In this document: positions 29,171-35,050 of the stretch, piece by piece
Layout of the letters: each line of letters starts with the position of its first letter
Numbering within the stretch: the stretch's first letter is position 1
Source of the DNA: Perkinsus chesapeaki
Taxonomy: Eukaryota > Perkinsozoa > Perkinsida > Perkinsidae
NCBI GenBank assembly: GCA_013115145.1
Contig: JAAPAO010000372.1
Location: forward strand, 1-35,050
Reading direction: 5' to 3'
DNA: 35,050 bases
The notes under the pieces: generated by a model
What the model saw: only the letters and a program-made list of their open reading frames with translations
The model's database searches: none
Told to the model about the DNA's origin: nothing
Position numbers and translations under genes: made by a program

Positions 29171-29351
29171 ATCAATAAAAGATATAATCCATTAATAGTC
29201 TATAAATAATATTTATTTAATATTATTTTATTATGATGTTATTAATAATACCAAAACCATTATTAATTTGTATGTTGTATGACACCATGATGTTTATCAA
29301 TCAACTCATACCGAGTTTTGTTAAAGTTCAAGAATAATGGTAAACCAGAAA
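29171..29351 (+). repeat. conserved 3' block, copy C
   Basis: It begins ATCAATAAAAGATATAATCC about 38 nt after the stop and runs to AATGGTAAACCAGAAA. It carries the perfect 9-bp inverted repeat AATAATATT / AATATTATT. Confidence 0.92.
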
Positions 29352-31074
29352 TATAAATGTTAAATACTGTTCGGATGGCATACAGCCTTCTTTTACTTTC
29401 ATATATATATAACCGCTGACCAAACATTTACCATCAATCAGCATTAGCTCACAGACCTATCACCTCGACCCCCAGGAAAACGCAACTCAGATTTCAGCGC
29501 TTGGCGAAATCATGTAGCTGCGCGGAACTGGCAGGACGATGTCCCATGCTAAACTGCTATTTTCTATTCGAGCCTTCACGGCCAACTCGGCTATGGATAA
29601 GTTGCTATGATGAAATGCGGATGACGCTCCGCATTATGTTCATGATTGTGTGGGGGGCACTTGCTCCTCCACGCTAATAATAAAGCTACGACTACCGCTA
29701 AGCTACAGGAGCCTCCTTCTGCGGAGACCGAAAGTAACCGTTGCCGTGCCTGACGGTTACAACCATACGAGGGTTATCCGGTAAAATTCTCACTAATGCG
29801 GGTTATCTCCGAGTCAAATTGGTCCGGAGAGACTGAGTAGTATTTACGTTTTGGCCTGGTAACTCCCGATGTAGCAACTGAGAGAAGCAGCCTTATAGTA
29901 TTCGACAGCTTGTCTTGGTTACTGGTTTGGGAATGTCGCGTCTCAAACAGAAGGCAGCTCAGCCTTAATATTATATTCTCCTATTAACCACTACGCTGAA
30001 CCGATCTAGCGACAAAGGCTGTTGCTTATTTTGTATATATGTATACTATTTCCAAAACCAAAAACACTACACCTGCTCTTACTAGTTCTACCCGAATTTG
30101 TAGGAAAACCGAAAACTGAATTTTTGCACTGATAAGATAAGGAAGCGATAAATACATATCTCCCAGACTAAACCCGTGCACCGAACGTTGCAATCCGAGC
30201 ATCAGATCAACAACGTGGAATAGTCGACGAATTTCCGCCAAGTCTTTCGCGCCCCGTCCGTTATACCTTGGTTGGGACTCCTGCTGTCGCCGGGAACAGC
30301 AGACAGAGGGACAGCCGAACTTGTGTTGCTGATGCCCAAGGAGGTAATCTCTTCTGGTAATAAGGGAAGCACGGGCAAGCCTAAGATATCATTATTGAGT
30401 GACCACTGTAATTGAGTAGTGGGGATCATTTCCTTCACCAAACTGATCTCCCACCGAATGGAACTATGCAGCCGAACAGCCGCGTAAAGGCCTTCGTAGA
30501 GACTTTAACTATAACACCCATCTTATGCTCTCCCGACTTATCATCTATCATCAAAGCTACTAAAGAGGCTTCATTAAGAACCTCCCCACAAGCGTGCAAG
30601 TGGCGTACGCGTACGTCTCCGTGACACATGCGAAGAGTCTACTATCATGGACCATCGGTAAAGCTCATTTGTAAATTATTTTGTATGACATCTTGGGATT
30701 GAAATTGATATATATTCTCTTCTTTATAATACAGTGTATTTTCAACCCTCCTCCCCTTACCTTCATCTTCCATATCATAAGCTCCATCAGAATAATCATC
30801 ACCAAGCCGCTGGCAGGTTGCTTGGATAACTGTTGGTGCCAAACCAGCAGGCACGCTACAGGCAACCTGAACAGAGAATCAAAACCCCAAACGCATTCGA
30901 GCTTACACTGTTTCTAGTTAACAAAGTTGAAGAGAAGGGTGCTGGTAGGGAGGAAGGGCAAAGGGACATCACGGAGCAAGGTAGCTGAGATGATAAGCGA
31001 ATCTTCCCTCCGCACATAAACATCAAAAACTAGCTCAGGAGAAACATTCAGTATCAACTTGTAATAATCCTCAA
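29352..31074. other. 1.7-kb gene-poor region, possible decayed element
   Basis: No supported gene. Two adjoining minus-strand frames (30202-30441 and 30435-30629) have compositionally protein-like sequence (MIDDKSGEHKMGVIVKV; LGLPVLPLLPEEITSLG) and may be a decayed mobile element or exons of an unknown gene. No catalytic motif is visible. The rest is AT-rich. Confidence 0.35.
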
Positions 31075-34000
31075 TCACCTCCATCTGTTCTCAAGCGCCT
31101 TCCTCGATGACATTCTTGTGGTTATCACAATGGTCGCTAACACTAATAAGAAGAACGGCATACGAATATAAGAGGATACAGTAAACCTTACCGACTGCAA
31201 TACTGATGGTCAGCAAAGGATAGTCAAAGTCAGGACCAAGCAACTGAGCAAGATCCGATACACCGAACGCTTTAGCATTTCGCAACCTACATCGTATCTT
31301 TGAGCAGTGTTAGTCGGGCTCATGTACATATCGAGCCCAATTACAACCAGGAGAGATGTCGATTCGAAATGCGTAGGAGCTGCAAGAAATATTCAAGGCT
31401 ACCACGATGCTGCTGCTGCTGTTCAGCTTACTTGTTCGAATGAACTTTATGTTTTCAACTTCATTATCATAGGACACTATATCTGTACTCTTGATGGGAA
31501 CAAGAGGTGTGTAACTGACAAGAAAGCAAACTGCAGCTTGCTTTCAAGAATTTTGATAATTTCTTGGGAGGCAAAAATCACAGCGATTAAAAGCTGTTCA
31601 AGAGTAGCTGTTTGATGATATAAAAAGCCTTGCCGCGGAGGAAGGAGGTTTCAATCGGTCTAGAATGGTGGCACGGTAGCACTGCCACTAGTGCCACTGG
31701 AGGGCGGCGGCGGCGGCACTGCCACCCTCCACTTTTGAACCACATGCCCCAGCAACTTGGTATTAAATGCATCTTCACATCTACGAAAGACGCATCCAAT
31801 CACAATTTGAACTCAATTTTCACCCAATCATGCATCCCGCATGATTGGAGATCTTGTACAGATACGACACCAAATTGATATCATCAATGGTACTCATAAT
31901 CCTCAAGTTTTTACTTCATTTCGACGTGGAATATCCTGATTTTAGTTAACTTTCCCAACGAACGCGAACGTGATGATGTTGTTATATCATTCCCGCAAGC
32001 GACTAACGATTAAAGTTAACCTACGGAGGCACTGAAGCATCATGTTCCTTATCCCCAGCGATATTCTGTAGTCTGCTCGAGCGATCGCTCACAGGTTTGC
32101 TGAGAGGAATGATCGACATCGTTTAAGCAGCTCGATAACTTACACAGTTTGCCGACGCGGGTTGAGAACCGTGTCCTTATTCACAGCCAGCACCTTGCCA
32201 GACGCCAGCCCGAAGAAGACGCTCCTAGGCGTCACTCCCTTTTGAGTGGTACTGACTCCGATGCTAGTAACTGACAACACAATCCGCACGTAAGCGCTGA
32301 ACCTGTGCCCTTACCGGCTTGAGGGAACACGAACTGCTGTGTAGCCGATATAGGCATCTCCAAAGCGTAAGCTGATACTCTGGTGGCATTACCTGATAAT
32401 GACAATGAAGGGCGCCGAGAATTTTCGAAACCAATACCAAACGAATGCGCAAGTTCTGTAGAGGAATTCTTAAACTAGAAGCTCTGGGATCAGCAAGTCA
32501 ACAGCAATAATGGATTTACGAGACCAAGCTACTGTAATGATGATGATGACCAAACTATAATAACAGAACACAGAAGTGTGGCCTTATACGAGAGCTGATA
32601 ATAATGATAACGTGATTATGGGTCTTTATAGGAGCACGAAACAAGGGACTGGTGAAGGAGGAACATCAGGTGATGTCATGTCCAGGAAGGATGCTTCAAT
32701 TGACTAATTCTAAAAGAGTTCTACATTATATCTCAACACCTTAGAAAGATCTCCTCCTAAGGAGCCACTCCCGATGAATACTTTTCTGTGAGTTGGCTCC
32801 CCGATGAGAACTACGTTTATACGGCTACTATATAATTTGATGCTCGTTAAGGTAACAATTTATACTTATACGATGGCGCTCATTATGAAAAAGCAACCAA
32901 GTAGGATAATGATACACTGCAGAGCACACCTCTGATCACGGCAGGCTCACCCTCAATGGCGCCATCAGTGGCCTTAGCAGCAGCCTTTGACATTTTCATT
33001 GTATCCCAGAAACCGTAGTCATCCCTATCCTTGAACAGATCCACAACAAGAAGCTCGTATCTGATAGGAAACCAATGATAATGACTATTTTGTTAACACC
33101 CTTGAGTGAACATAAACATGAATCCTGACCACTAAGCGGTGAGTCAATTGAGGAACTCACAGACTCAATAAAAAGTCTTTTTCGACACCATCAAAATATG
33201 TCTAGGGTTTATAAAAACTGGGAGAATGAAGAAATATGTGAAACGCCGAAAAATGTACGATGTAAACTCCTGTACAGCTCAGATGTTAGCAGATACGCAA
33301 GTCGTATAGTGAATCTACTTTCTTTAAAATGTGGCTGAAAAACTAACATAACCAACTACTGCTGACATACGCTATATTTTATCTGTTTTATAATGAAAAC
33401 TGAATGATAAATTGCTGAGTTTGTGCGAATTTCGTAGACTCAAAAAACTGATGCGAAATGCTTGTACCTAATATTAGGCATCGTGCCTAATATTTACAAT
33501 GAATCCTGTACGCAAAGAATATAATAGAAAATCGCGGATATCGAATGGTCGAAGAGCGCTACCTGTTGGCCTTATCGTTGCGGTAATAAACAACAGCTGA
33601 GTTATCAAAGATGACCATAAGAGGATCGGCGGCATGAGGTATCTGAGGTCAAAGTATGCATTTCAGACGGCTAAAAGATATGCCGACGTACCTTGGTCTC
33701 ATAGACTAGTGCTCCTGTGACAGAATCTACCATCCTCACAATAACATACCCTTGAGCGTTCTCCGTCACCACGCCTGAAAATAGGTGCCAATAGTCAGCT
33801 ATTAGTGGGCCGCTAATATGAACAATAAGAGTGTATGTAGCTTTCTGAGCTTATTAATCCTTTCCTTCTCATAGGAAGACTAAGTGGCCCGAATTGACCC
33901 ATGGAGAGATCAATTCTTCATAGTGCGATAAAGATACTCTTCCTCCACCTTACCAATAAGGTTCGAGTTGATATATCTATACAGCACCGAGGCATCACTC

Positions 34001-35050
34001 TTAACCACCACTGGCACATGTCCAAAGTAGTCCTGCTGTGGTTCGACAATCGATACCAGTCTCTCAGAATCATCTATTATACACATTACAGTCCGGAACA
34101 ACAAGCCACGAGGCTGCTCACCGTTGAATCTGACAGTCCAAGCCTCCTTGCCTTCATAATACCCGATAAAGTCAGTGCCGTTCAGAGAATATGTATGACC
34201 AACGGAGCTTGCGGGGAGAGAACCAGACTCAGCGATTTCACCTGAGCATAAGCACGGCGATAGGGTAAGGAGCAATAGAATCATAGACGATATCTGCGAG
34301 GGTGGGAAATATCGCTAGTGCGTTGTACAGAAAGATATGCATAATGCATCCCTAGTACGAGCGGCTTATACTCGTTCATATATACTCGTGTTTATAATCG
34401 TATAGAAGTCGACATTCCCACATCGCGTTTATTGGCATCATCTAGGAACCCAATTTAAAACATTTTAGAATTCTTTCCCTCAGATCACATTTCCATGAGG
34501 CCCTTACCAGTAGCCGGCTCGATGTAGTCATACTTTCCATTAGAATGGGACACTCTCAGCCATATCTTAGGGCCGTTCTTTACACTGAATTTAAACACCC
34601 TCGCCAGGAATCGAACCCACGACATTTCGATTACCGATCTATAATGCAATCCTTCTCCTCCATCTTGGACCATAGTATCTCGGACGTCGATAAATCGATC
34701 GAGAAGAGTTTGCCGGTTTCGGACAAAACCACCGCCAGCTTAAGATGAGGTCCAATCAGGTTCGCCAATTGCGCCTGGACAGGCGTGAGTTCAACCCCCC
34801 GTACCTCCTTTTTTACCTCATTCTCCGGCTGCCTTCCAGCCACCACACCATTAATAATTTTCTCGCGCGCCACAGGAGCTTTCTGTATCTTCTCTTTCCT
34901 CCCAATACCTACCAAAACCCCCTCCCGTCAAAACCACAATAAGTGTGAATTACTTGCAACTTTGCCGTCGAACCAGTCGCTAACTCGTCCCAACAGCACT
35001 TGCATCTCCGCCGCCGATGTCGGTATGATATCCATTAGCCCACCAACAGC
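31075..35050 (-). CDS. EMC1: ER membrane protein complex subunit 1, C-terminal part
   Basis: Minus strand, running off the right edge. Exons: 34954-35050, 34635-34908, 34508-34599, 33954-about 34290, 33692-33774, 33563-33642, 32951-33060, 32144-32270, (one exon not found in 31380-32143), 31291-31379, 31192-31243, 31075-31142. Between those with exact ends, phases agree. Family landmarks of EMC1: LSETGKLFSIDLSTSEILW (human ASGKLFGIESSSGTILW); SVLYRYINSNLIGVVTEN (human SVLYKSLNPNLLAVVTE); KGVTPRSVFFGLASGKVL (human RGITSRHLLIGLPSGAIL); STSLLVVIGLDMY; and the single C-terminal membrane helix, ending in an ALENRWR tail like the human KLLNRAW. EMC1 is the large scaffold subunit of the EMC insertase, which inserts transmembrane helices in the ER. 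The N-terminal beta-propeller lies outside the window. Confidence 0.93.
34600..34634 (-). other. 35-nt EMC1 intron with tRNA-like core
   Basis: In gene sense it reads GTAATCGAAAT, then GTCGTGGGTTCGATTCCTGG, then CGAG. The core is a sense-strand T-arm-like sequence. The upstream exon end (GCATTATAGATCG) may also derive from it. Removal restores CIIDR/VFKFSVKN in frame. Confidence 0.8.

Noticed and set aside
30202-30629. Possible retroelement protease or unknown gene on minus strand
   Set aside because: No catalytic motif, no second domain and no secure splice sites; kept only as a note on the gene-poor region.
1-35050. Prokaryotic features (operons, Shine-Dalgarno sites, CRISPR arrays)
   Set aside because: Pervasive short spliceosomal introns, EMC1, FHA kinase and KH/Tudor genes show a eukaryotic nuclear genome; no direct-repeat array of CRISPR type was seen.

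Overview
The window is nuclear DNA of an intron-dense unicellular eukaryote. Every confidently traced cellular gene except two members of one family is cut by GT-AG introns. Most introns are only 32-58 nt long, and a second class is about 200-450 nt. This compactness, the protist-style gene content and a lineage-specific secreted-protein family make me lean to an alveolate of the Perkinsus type. That is inference, not proof. All gene models were built by eye from reading frames, splice sites and family motifs. Layout, left to right: (1) 1-5680, an LTR retrotransposon cut by the left edge: gag-like tail with two in-frame stops, one long PR-RT-RNaseH-integrase frame, then a probable 3' LTR. (2) 6004-7405, copy A (minus) of a secreted-protein family whose copies B (22507-23574) and C (28185-29132) lie on the plus strand. 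The three proteins are strongly diverged, yet their 3' flanks are almost identical and a short promoter-like motif recurs about 110 bp upstream of each start. (3) 7688-8115, a small ubiquitin-like protein. (4) 8310-9662, an unrecognised minus-strand gene. (5) 9736-11445, a minus-strand gene with a RING finger followed by EF-hands. One of its introns carries a complete tRNA-Gly(CCC) gene on the opposite strand. (6) 11881-15618, a CHK2/Rad53-type checkpoint kinase with two FHA domains in tandem. (7) 15874-18976, an 11-exon gene whose product follows the whole FMRP/FXR order (two Tudor domains, KH0, KH1, KH2). (8) 19840-21547, a poorly resolved gene with a possible SNF5-like segment and a 146-bp foldback in a likely intron. 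(9) 24467-27314, three minus-strand genes: a twin-CX9C protein, a two-RRM protein and a protein with a U2A'-like helical hairpin. (10) 31075-35050, the C-terminal part of EMC1 (ER membrane protein complex subunit 1), running off the right edge. The most unusual pattern is that at least six short or mid-size introns, in three different genes, consist largely of tRNA 3'-half-like sequence, with the TTCGA core of the T arm close to the donor site. Three introns of the kinase gene share an identical 12-mer, and two introns 19 kb apart share a 13-mer. With the intact antisense tRNA-Gly that sits 11 nt inside another donor site, this suggests introns seeded by tRNA genes or tRNA-derived mobile elements. 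No operon-like co-regulation is visible; the neighbours are functionally unrelated housekeeping, signalling and lineage-specific genes.
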